Assembly: GCA_020633725.1 (NCBI GenBank)
Contig: JACKDC010000002.1
Span: forward strand, 372,001-436,000
DNA from: Candidatus Latescibacterota bacterium
GTDB lineage: Bacteria > Krumholzibacteriota > Krumholzibacteriia > JACNKJ01
Reading direction: 5' to 3'
Length of the DNA stretch: 64,000 nucleotides
Made by a program: the position numbers and the translations under genes. Positions within the stretch are counted from its first letter, which is position 1. Every line of letters starts with the position of its first letter. The notes beneath the pieces are model-generated. The model was given only the letters and a program-made list of their open reading frames with translations. It was not told where the DNA came from and ran no database searches. Shown here piece after piece: positions 8,504 through 14,831 of this stretch.

Positions 8504-8980
8504 TCAAGCCGCGGCCGGCGCGTCCGCCGGGCGATAGTGGTGGTCCACGAAGCGGTTCCAGCCCTTCTTCGTCTTCGACTCCACGGCCCAGTGAAAGCCG
8601 CCGTCGTCGGCGGGCCAGTAGACCATCCGGGCGAGACCGGCGGGCATCTGCGCCTCGAAGCCCACGGCCTCGGGGTGGACGTCGGTGACGTCCGCGAGCC
8701 GCCCTTCCGAGCGCTTGCCGTCCGACGTGAACGACCAGAAGGCGAGGGCGCCGTCGTCGCCGGCGCCGATCACGGCGTGCTCCTCGTAGGACTTGCCCTC
8801 GGCGCCGGGGCCGAACTGCCAGTGGACGTCCAGCAGCAGATACTTGCCGCCAAGGGCCAGCGTCAGCCTGCGCGTGCAGCGCAGCGGGCCCATCGGCGAG
8901 TCGCTCTCGGCGATCCAGGAGCCGATCAGGGGGGCGAGGGGCCCGAGCTTGCCGCGCCCCTTCTTCCAGAGTGCGCTCAC
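8504..8980 (-). CDS. DUF1579-like protein
   Basis: 158-residue cytoplasmic protein resembling the DUF1579/heme-binding lipocalin-like group. It opens with LAPLIGSWIAESDSPMGPLR, a common 'L-x-G-x-W' lipocalin start, followed by ALGGKYLLLDVHWQFGPG, where the strand pattern and the later GALAFWSFTSDGKR match DUF1579 style. Two further strands precede a C-terminal tail, and there are no cysteine or metal motifs. Proteins with this fold often bind small hydrophobic ligands. The GTG start at 8980 overlaps the upstream stop as GTGA, so it is coupled to the winged-helix gene; the function is unknown. Confidence 0.65.
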   Translation of the reverse strand: MSALWKKGRGKLGPLAPLIGSWIAESDSPMGPLRCTRRLTLALGGKYLLLDVHWQFGPGAEGKSYEEHAVIGAGDDGALAFWSFTSDGKRSEGRLADVTDVHPEAVGFEAQMPAGLARMVYWPADDGGFHWAVESKTKKGWNRFVDHHYRPADAPAAA

Positions 8981-10023
8981 TTGCGATCCTCCCAGATCAC
9001 GGTGATGGACTTCTTCAGATCCGGCAGCGGCAGCGCGGCGGCCTCCGCTTCCGTCTCAGCGCGTTTCGCCTTGGTCAGCGTGCGCCAGGGGCGGATCGAC
9101 ACCCTCTCCTGCGACCGCCGCCAGGTGCCGACCAGCTCGCCATCCACCAGCAGCCCGCCGGGCCACACCGTCGCCGGCGGCCAGAGCTCACGCCCCCGCG
9201 CCGCGTCGGCGACGAGCAGCTCGCGATCGCCGGCCAGCAGGTAGGCGTCGCCGCTGGGCAGGAAGCGCGTGCCCGTGGCGAGCGTCCGGGCGGCGCGAAA
9301 CGCGGGTTCGTCCGCGCGGAGTATCCATGCCTCGCCCTGCGGGGTCCGCACTGGCGCGAGGGACCGTCGCAACGCCTTGAACACGGCCTCTCCTCGGGAC
9401 CGAATTCCCGCCCAGCGGCCAAAGGCCTCGGGGGTCGTCGGCCCCAGGATGTGCAGGTGCCGCTTCGCCAGCTCGCGACACGCCCGGTCCGGATCGACAT
9501 GGGGAGCCGGCACGATCCAGAGCTCTGGCGCGCGGGCGCCATCCCAGCGGATGAGCACGCGGCCCGTCAGCGCGCTGTAGCGCAGCAGATTGGAATCGAC
9601 CCCCAGAGCCTCGCCGATCTCGCGGTCGCGCAGCCTGCCGCCGCCGAGGAGCGCCTCGAGTCGCGCGAAGATCGTCTCCGCGCGCTCCCTGGCGGCGCCG
9701 CTCTCGGGCAATCGCGCCACGGTGAACAGCCCGCGATCTTCTGTCGCCACGGCGTAGACGCTGAATCGCGGTCCCCAGACCTGGACCAGGGCGGGATCTT
9801 CCCACGAGGACGAGCTCGCGCCGCGAATCCGCGCATGGATGGAGAGCAGCGCCGCCCGCGGCACGCTGTCCTGAAGCCCGCACCAGGCGATCCGGCGCAG
9901 CGAGCGCTTTCCGCAGGGAAGCCGCTCGGCCAGCGCACCCACCTGCTGGCGGTAGGCGAGAATCGAGCGGCGGTCGAGTTCGAGCGGGGCCTTCACCGCC
10001 GCGACCTCCGGGCGACGCGCCAT
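8977..10023 (-). CDS. Winged-helix (HTH_42) DNA-binding domain protein
   Basis: About 348-residue protein of the HTH_42 'winged helix DNA-binding domain-containing' family (formerly DUF1006), which includes the AlkX/YcaQ-type glycosylases and many uncharacterised relatives. Family blocks are present in order: RILAYRQQVGAL at the N-terminus, the RIAWCGLQDSVPRAALLSIHARI segment, LVQVWGPRFSVYAV, and FGRWAGIRSRGE, ending in LVDGELVGTWRR. YcaQ-type enzymes act on DNA interstrand crosslinks, but the catalytic glutamine/glutamate residues cannot be assigned here by eye, so only the fold is claimed. It heads an overlapping cluster with DUF1579 downstream. The ATG at 10023 fits better than one 12 codons earlier. 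Confidence 0.7.
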   Translation of the reverse strand: MARRPEVAAVKAPLELDRRSILAYRQQVGALAERLPCGKRSLRRIAWCGLQDSVPRAALLSIHARIRGASSSSWEDPALVQVWGPRFSVYAVATEDRGLFTVARLPESGAARERAETIFARLEALLGGGRLRDREIGEALGVDSNLLRYSALTGRVLIRWDGARAPELWIVPAPHVDPDRACRELAKRHLHILGPTTPEAFGRWAGIRSRGEAVFKALRRSLAPVRTPQGEAWILRADEPAFRAARTLATGTRFLPSGDAYLLAGDRELLVADAARGRELWPPATVWPGGLLVDGELVGTWRRSQERVSIRPWRTLTKAKRAETEAEAAALPLPDLKKSITVIWEDRK

Positions 10024-10093
10024 TCGGCGCCGTTGGGGACAGGCCGTCGAGTCTAGCATTGCCTGGGGCGGGTGTCACGGCGGGCGAAGGGTC

Positions 10094-10591
10094 TCAGCCC
10101 ATGTCGCCCAGCACGCCGAGGGTGCGCTCGAGTTGCCGCAGGTGTACCTGCTCGTGGTTCGCCAGCATCTCGCCGTAGCTGTGTACGCTGAGCGTCTTCG
10201 GTCGGCTGAAGCCGGTGACGGTGGCGCTGCGCGCCCAGTCCGCCTCGTCCAGCGAGCGGAGTAGCGCCACCAGGTTCACCCGCTGCCTCGTGAAGGCGAC
10301 GAACGACGCCGCGAAGTCCTGCGCGGCGAAGTCGGTACGCTTCACCCAGGTCCTCGGACTCATCGCCCGGTAACGGGGCGCGTCCTCGTCGAGTATGCGC
10401 TGGATGTACCCGCCCCACACGTCGCAACAGGCGCGCAGGTGCGCGAGGATCTGCAGGGGGGACCAGGCGTCGGCGGCGGGCGACGCCGCGAGGCGCGCGG
10501 CGGGCAGACCGTTCGTGAGTTGCGCCAGCTGGTCGGGCGCCGCACTCAGAAGCGCGAGAATCTGCTCGTGAGTGAGCGGCGCATGCGGCAC
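10094..10591 (-). CDS. DinB family four-helix metal-binding protein
   Basis: 165-residue protein of the DinB/YfiT superfamily (four-helix bundle, putative metal-dependent thiol S-transferase or hydrolase). The characteristic histidines are seen in ILAHLRACCDVW (about 51) and in the C-terminal motif HEQVHLRQLER (about 146-156), which is where the family places its metal-ligand His-x-x-x-His. Length is normal for a single-domain member. The GTG start has GGAGG 7 bp upstream. It begins the 3.3-10.6 kb minus-strand run and may share the transcript of the FeoB genes just upstream. Its substrate is unknown. Confidence 0.8.
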   Translation of the reverse strand: MPHAPLTHEQILALLSAAPDQLAQLTNGLPAARLAASPAADAWSPLQILAHLRACCDVWGGYIQRILDEDAPRYRAMSPRTWVKRTDFAAQDFAASFVAFTRQRVNLVALLRSLDEADWARSATVTGFSRPKTLSVHSYGEMLANHEQVHLRQLERTLGVLGDMG

Positions 10592-10619
10592 GGCGAATCC
10601 TCCAGCGCGGTGACGACGA

Positions 10620-12059
10620 TCAGCCCAGCATCCGCCAGACCAAGGCCACCGCGGCGCAGACGACCACGCCGATGCCCAGGGGGATGAGGGCGGACAGCGC
10701 GGTCCACCTGGCGCTGCCGGTCTCCTTGTAGATCGTGTAGAGCGTGGTGCTGCAGGGGTTGTGCAGCAGGCTGAAGAGCATGAGGTTCACGGCGGTCAGC
10801 GTCGTCCAGCCGCCGGCCGTGAGCAGCGCATGGACGGCGCTCTCGGAATCGAGCTCGAACATCACGCCGGCGCCGCCGCCCACGCCGTGCGCGCCGGTGA
10901 CCATGGCGGTGAGCATGAGGACGGTGGGGATGACGATCTCGTTCGCCGGGATCGCGATGATGTAGGCCAGCAGGATCACACCGTTCAGCCCCAGGAAGAC
11001 GCCCGCAGGGTTGGTGAAGCGGATGAACTGCCCGGCCAGGCTGTCGCCGCCCACGTGGACGTTCGCGACCAGCCAGATCACCGCGCCCGCCGGCAGCGCG
11101 AAGACCACCGCGCGCCAGAGCACGAAGAGGGTGCGGTCGATGAGGGAGGTGTAGAGCGTCCGCCAGAAGCGCGGCGGACGGTAGGGCGGCAGCTCGAGGC
11201 TGAAGGTGCTGACCTCGCCCTTGAGTGCCGTGCGCGAGAGCGCCCAGTTGACGTTGAAGGTCATCACCACGCCGAGCAGCGCGACGCCGGTCACCGCCGC
11301 CGCCGAGACCACGCCCGCCAGCGCCGCGGGCACCAGCGAGCCGAGGAAGACGGTCGCGATGAGGAATTGCGTCGGCCAGCGTCCGTTGCAGAGCGCGAAG
11401 TTGTTGGTGAGGATCGCCAGCAGGCGCTCGCGCGGGCTGTCGATGATCCGCGTCGCCACCACGCCGGCGGCGTTGCAGCCGAAGCCCATCATCGTGGTCA
11501 TGGCCTGCTTGCCGTGGCCGCCCGAGGTCTTGAAGAGGCGGTCCAGGTTGAACGCCACGCGCGGCAGGTAGCCGAAGTCCTCGAGCAGGGTGAACAGGGG
11601 AAAGAAGATCGCCATGGGAGGCAGCATCACGCTGATCACCCAGGCCGTCGCCAGGTAGATGCCGTCCGCCACGAAGCCCGTGAGCCACCAGGGCGCGCCC
11701 ATGGAGACGAAGAGCCCGCGCAGCCAGGGATGGCCGTGGTCGATCAGGAGCGACGACAGCCAGCCCGACGGCACGTTCGCGCCCGTGATCGTGATCCAGA
11801 GCATGACCGCGAAGAGCAGGATCATGATCGGGAAGCCCCAGAGCTTGCTGGTGAGGATGTGGTCCAGCGTGCGGTCCAGGGTCGGGCGCGCGGCGTGATC
11901 CGGGGTCGAGACGGCGCGGCCGGCGATGTGCGCCGCCTGCGCGTAGATGGCCTCCACCACGTGCTCGTGCAGATCGCCGGAGATGTCCCGCCGCCACCGC
12001 TGCGCCGCGGCGATGATGGACTCGGCCTGTCCCGTGGGCTCGATCGGTTGCTGGCTCAT
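10620..12059 (-). CDS. feoB: Ferrous iron transporter, membrane (FeoB C-terminal) subunit
   Basis: 479-residue polytopic membrane protein corresponding to the transmembrane half of FeoB, which moves Fe2+ across the inner membrane. Both Gate domains are recognisable: the first around FGYLPRVAF followed by GHGKQAMTTMMGFGCNAAG (about 166-195), the second around IVIPTVLMLTA near 375-385, followed by LLHNPCSTTLYTIYKE (about 435-450). There are about eight hydrophobic segments, and the N-terminal 60 residues are soluble. The GTP-binding domain that normally precedes this is encoded by the adjacent gene, overlapped by ATGA, so the transporter is split into two subunits. The gene shares regulation with its neighbours. 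Confidence 0.9.
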   Translation of the reverse strand: MSQQPIEPTGQAESIIAAAQRWRRDISGDLHEHVVEAIYAQAAHIAGRAVSTPDHAARPTLDRTLDHILTSKLWGFPIMILLFAVMLWITITGANVPSGWLSSLLIDHGHPWLRGLFVSMGAPWWLTGFVADGIYLATAWVISVMLPPMAIFFPLFTLLEDFGYLPRVAFNLDRLFKTSGGHGKQAMTTMMGFGCNAAGVVATRIIDSPRERLLAILTNNFALCNGRWPTQFLIATVFLGSLVPAALAGVVSAAAVTGVALLGVVMTFNVNWALSRTALKGEVSTFSLELPPYRPPRFWRTLYTSLIDRTLFVLWRAVVFALPAGAVIWLVANVHVGGDSLAGQFIRFTNPAGVFLGLNGVILLAYIIAIPANEIVIPTVLMLTAMVTGAHGVGGGAGVMFELDSESAVHALLTAGGWTTLTAVNLMLFSLLHNPCSTTLYTIYKETGSARWTALSALIPLGIGVVVCAAVALVWRMLG

Positions 12060-12856
12060 CGCGTCGCCACTTCCGGCGCGGGACCGCTGTTCGCGGCGTG
12101 GAGGGTGGCGAGCTGGCCATTGCGAACGGCCTCCATCATGGAGTCGTCGCCGCCGAGCAGACGCAGCGCCACCCAGCGCGGGTTGGGCAGGTCGGGGTAG
12201 CTGTCCCGGAGCTTGCCCACCAGGTCGTCCAGCGCGGCCTTGATCGCGGGGGGCTCGGTGTTCAGCCGCTGGGGACGGCAGACGAAGGTGCCGGTGGCCA
12301 CGTCGCTGATGGCCTGCAGCAGCTCGGGCAACCCGCGGCCATAGCGGGCCGACGTGGGGATGACGGGCACGCCGAGATCGCGGGCGAGCTGGCGTTCGTC
12401 CACGACGATGCCGTGGCGGCGGGCCTCGTCCATGAGGTTGAGGCAGACCACGGCGCGGTCGGTGATCTCGAGGATCTGCAGGACGAGGTTGAGATTGCGT
12501 TCGAGGCGGGTCGCGTCCGCGACGACCACGGTCACCTCCGGCTGGCCAAAGAGGATGAAGTCGCGCGCGATCTGCTCGTCGAGGCTGGTGGAGAGCAGCG
12601 AGTAGGTGCCGGGCAGGTCCACCAGCTTGAAGCGCTTGTCGCCGTGCGCGTAGCCGCCTTCGGCGCGCGCGACCGTCTTGCCCGGCCAGTTGCCCGTGTG
12701 CTGCCTGAGTCCCGTGAGCGAGTTGAAGACCGTGCTCTTGCCGGTGTTCGGGTTGCCGGCGAGCGCGACGACGTAGTCCCACTGCTCCATGGAGACGCCG
12801 AGCTTCTTGAGGTTCGCGGCGCGGTGCACGCTGCAGTTCTCGCAGGCCTCGTTCAT
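12056..12856 (-). CDS. feoB: FeoB small GTPase subunit
   Basis: 266-residue cytosolic GTPase equal to the N-terminal domain of FeoB. The G1 motif GNPNTGKS lies at 34-41, the switch region has RQHTGNWPGKTV, G3 is DLPGTYSLL and G4 reads NLMDE. The N-terminus carries CENCSVH, a Cys-x-x-Cys cluster. A short helical domain follows the GTPase fold, matching the GDP-dissociation-inhibitor-like region of FeoB. The protein ends without the membrane domain, which is the next gene, and a 4-bp overlap links them. The ATG at 12856 overlaps the regulator's stop in the same way. Separate GTPase and membrane FeoB genes are known in some bacteria but are less studied than fused ones. Confidence 0.9.
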   Translation of the reverse strand: MNEACENCSVHRAANLKKLGVSMEQWDYVVALAGNPNTGKSTVFNSLTGLRQHTGNWPGKTVARAEGGYAHGDKRFKLVDLPGTYSLLSTSLDEQIARDFILFGQPEVTVVVADATRLERNLNLVLQILEITDRAVVCLNLMDEARRHGIVVDERQLARDLGVPVIPTSARYGRGLPELLQAISDVATGTFVCRPQRLNTEPPAIKAALDDLVGKLRDSYPDLPNPRWVALRLLGGDDSMMEAVRNGQLATLHAANSGPAPEVATR

Positions 12857-13887
12857 TGGCTGGCCGCCTTTCGGGTGTCGCTCGAGGGCTCGACGCGGAT
12901 GAGTCCGGCCTGCTCGCGGCGCAGCGCCACCACGGTTCCGCGCAGGCGGTAGGCCGTGGGATCGCCCGCGGGGCTGACGCGGTCCACCACCACCTCGGTG
13001 CCGGGCACGAAGCCGAGATCGAGAAGGCGCCGTCGCTCCTGCCCGCGGCAGGCGGGCGACAGATCGAGCACCCGCGCGCTGTCGCCGGGCTTGAGATTCG
13101 AGAGGTACTCCTCGTCCACCAGGTCCGCGGTCTGGTACTCGGGCAGGAGGTCCACGGTCACGCTCTCGGCCAGCACGGGCGCGAGGACGTGCTCGTCGCC
13201 GTCGGCCCAGAACCGGATGCGCGCGGGCGTCTGCTCGATGACGAAGACCCGCATGCCGCGCCGCAAACCCTGCGCGATCAGCTGCCGGTAGACCGCCTCG
13301 GGTTCGTCCTCGATGTGGGTGATCATGACGGGCGTGTCCGGCGGCACGCTGTTCAGCGAGCGGCCGATCTCGCTCTCCAGCGCGCCGTCGAGCGCGGGGA
13401 TCTGGTCGCCGTGGGGGTCGTGCGTGGGATGGCCGAGCCGGGCGGCGAGCGCGTCGGCCTGCTCCGGCGTGAGCAGATGCTCCTGGTGCTCCGCCAGCGG
13501 GTGCCACTGGCTCTCGGCGATGCCCGTGTGCTCGGCGAGGTAGCTTTCCCAGAGGCGATGTGCGCGCACGATGTGCAGCGCCATCTCGCGGCCGGCCGTC
13601 CGCAGCCGCAGCTGCCCTCCCTCGACGGCCAGCAGCTCGTGCGCCTGGAGCTCCTCGAGTACCCGGGCGGCACGCGCCGTGCTGATCTGAAGCGCGCCGG
13701 CGAGGCTGCTGATCGTGGGCGTGCGACCGTTGGCCTGGCTCTTGAGGATGTGCTTGAGCGCGTCTTCCCGGCGGATGCGGCAGGCGAGCCCCTGGGCCCG
13801 CCGCCAGCGCGCCCAGAGGCCGTGGCGAGGCCAGAACGCGAGCACCGCGGCGGCCGAGGCGACGATCAGTACCGTGCCGGCGTTCAT
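12853..13887 (-). CDS. Membrane-anchored DtxR/MntR-type regulator fused to FeoA domain(s)
   Basis: 344 residues in an unusual order: a transmembrane helix at about 4-20 (VLIVASAAAVLAFWP), a winged-helix DNA-binding domain (about 50-105, SLAGALQISTARAARVLEEL), the DtxR metal-binding/dimerisation domain (about 110-190, with HIVRAHRLWESYLAE, ESQWHPLAEHQEH and HPTHDPHGDQIP), and at the C-terminus one clear FeoA/SH3-like domain with LKPGDSARVL...LGFVPGTEVVV, preceded by a second weaker one. It is the first gene of the operon with the two FeoB subunits, overlapping by ATGA. Likely role: iron- or manganese-sensing control and FeoA-type help for the GTPase. The start at 13887 has GGGAGG. A membrane-tethered repressor is the odd feature. 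Confidence 0.8.
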   Translation of the reverse strand: MNAGTVLIVASAAAVLAFWPRHGLWARWRRAQGLACRIRREDALKHILKSQANGRTPTISSLAGALQISTARAARVLEELQAHELLAVEGGQLRLRTAGREMALHIVRAHRLWESYLAEHTGIAESQWHPLAEHQEHLLTPEQADALAARLGHPTHDPHGDQIPALDGALESEIGRSLNSVPPDTPVMITHIEDEPEAVYRQLIAQGLRRGMRVFVIEQTPARIRFWADGDEHVLAPVLAESVTVDLLPEYQTADLVDEEYLSNLKPGDSARVLDLSPACRGQERRRLLDLGFVPGTEVVVDRVSPAGDPTAYRLRGTVVALRREQAGLIRVEPSSDTRKAASQ

Positions 13888-13926
13888 GCGAGATCCTCCC
13901 TTTGGCCTCTCTAACACAGTCATCGG

Positions 13927-13944
13927 AGTTTGACTAGTCAAACT
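13927..13944. promoter_or_regulatory. 18-bp palindromic operator, DtxR-type
   Basis: Perfect palindrome AGTTTGACTAGTCAAACT in the 196-bp gap between the divergent iron regulators. Further half-sites AGTCAA follow at about 13949 and 13965. It overlaps the -10 and start region of the minus-strand feo promoter, the usual position for repression by an iron- or manganese-loaded DtxR-family protein. One or both neighbouring regulators are the obvious ligands; this is inferred from position. Confidence 0.7.
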
Positions 13945-13970
13945 TTAAGTCAAGTTGCACACAAAGTCAA
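13942..13970 (-). promoter_or_regulatory. Predicted feo operon promoter
   Basis: On the minus strand, -35 TTGACT (13970-13965) and -10 TAAAGT (13947-13942) are separated by exactly 17 bp. The -10 box abuts and partly overlaps the 18-bp palindrome, so metal-dependent repression is expected. It lies 55 bp ahead of the regulator's start codon. Confidence 0.55.
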
Positions 13971-14011
13971 ACATGGGTAGGCGAAAAAGTGCCATGTTCG
14001 AGCTATGGAAG

Positions 14012-14040
14012 TTCACGGTCGGCCGGGATTCTGCTACCGT
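14012..14040 (+). promoter_or_regulatory. Possible promoter of the plus-strand DtxR gene
   Basis: -35-like TTCACG (14012-14017) and -10-like TACCGT (14035-14040) with a 17-bp spacer, 43 bp ahead of the start at 14084. The boxes match the consensus only partly; the exact spacing, as at other promoters here, supports it. Confidence 0.35.
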
Positions 14041-14083
14041 GAGTTGTCGCATGCAATCCCCGTGCGCGCGGACCGGAGGGCCG

Positions 14084-14749
14084 ATGGCGATGGTGACGGA
14101 AGCCGTCGAGGACTATCTCAAGGCGATCTACACGCTGAGCAAGGAATCGCCGACGGGCGAGGCCGGCATGAGCAGGGTGGCGGCGGTGGTGGGGGTGACC
14201 ACCGGGACGGCCACGGCCATGGCCAAGAAGCTGGCCGTCGCCAAGCTCGCGCGCTATCAGCGCTTCGGGGGCGTTTCGCTCACGGCCAAGGGGACGCGCG
14301 CGGCGGTGGACATCATCCGGCGCCACCGGCTGATCGAGACCTTCCTCGTGCAGACGCTCAAGCTCGACTGGTCCGTGGTCCACGAGGAGGCCGAGCGCGT
14401 GGAGCACGCCGTGTCGCCGCGGGTGCTCGAAGCGCTGGACGCGTTCCTCGGCCGCCCCGAGGTGGATCCCCACGGCGACCCCATTCCGGACGCCGATGGC
14501 CGCTTCCGCGAGACGCGCGCCCTTCCACTGCGCGATCTGCAGGCCGGCGCGAGCGTGCGCATCGTGCGCATCGTCGACCAGGACGAGCGCTTCCTGCTCT
14601 TCGCCGCCGAGCACGGGCTCAGGCCCGGGGCGCAGCTGATGGTGCTGGCCGCCGACGCCGTCGCGCAGTCGATCACGGTGCAGGCGGACGGTGCGCCCGT
14701 TACGCTTGCGCTCGCCGCGGCCGAGAAGATCCTGGTGGGCGCGCGCTAG
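14084..14749 (+). CDS. DtxR/MntR family metal-dependent transcriptional regulator
   Basis: 221-residue soluble repressor of the DtxR family, which binds DNA when loaded with Fe2+ or Mn2+. Order: winged helix (about 1-65: AVEDYLKAIYTLSKE, then MSRVAAVVGVTTGTATAMAKKL as the recognition helix), dimerisation and metal domain (about 70-140: IIRRHRLIETFL, VVHEEAERVEHAVSP, GRPEVDPHGDPIP), and a C-terminal FeoA/SH3-like domain (about 150-221). Metal-ligand His and Glu residues of the family are retained. The ATG at 14084 follows GGAGGG; ATG 14090 is also possible. It is transcribed away from the feo operon across the shared palindrome, so it is the best candidate for controlling that site. Confidence 0.85.
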   Translation: MAMVTEAVEDYLKAIYTLSKESPTGEAGMSRVAAVVGVTTGTATAMAKKLAVAKLARYQRFGGVSLTAKGTRAAVDIIRRHRLIETFLVQTLKLDWSVVHEEAERVEHAVSPRVLEALDAFLGRPEVDPHGDPIPDADGRFRETRALPLRDLQAGASVRIVRIVDQDERFLLFAAEHGLRPGAQLMVLAADAVAQSITVQADGAPVTLALAAAEKILVGAR

Positions 14750-14775
14750 GCGCGGAGCCGCCACCACGGGGCCTG

Positions 14776-14784
14776 TGCTATACT
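14776..14784 (+). promoter_or_regulatory. Extended -10 promoter element
   Basis: TGC followed by TATACT, an extended -10 box, 48 bp before the beta-propeller gene start. No convincing -35 lies 17 bp upstream, which is tolerated by extended -10 promoters. It lies just after the stop of the DtxR gene, giving the next gene its own promoter. Confidence 0.45.
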
Positions 14785-14831
14785 CCGGAGCGCTCGACCG
14801 GAACCGCCACCCCTCACGGAAGGTCAGCCCC

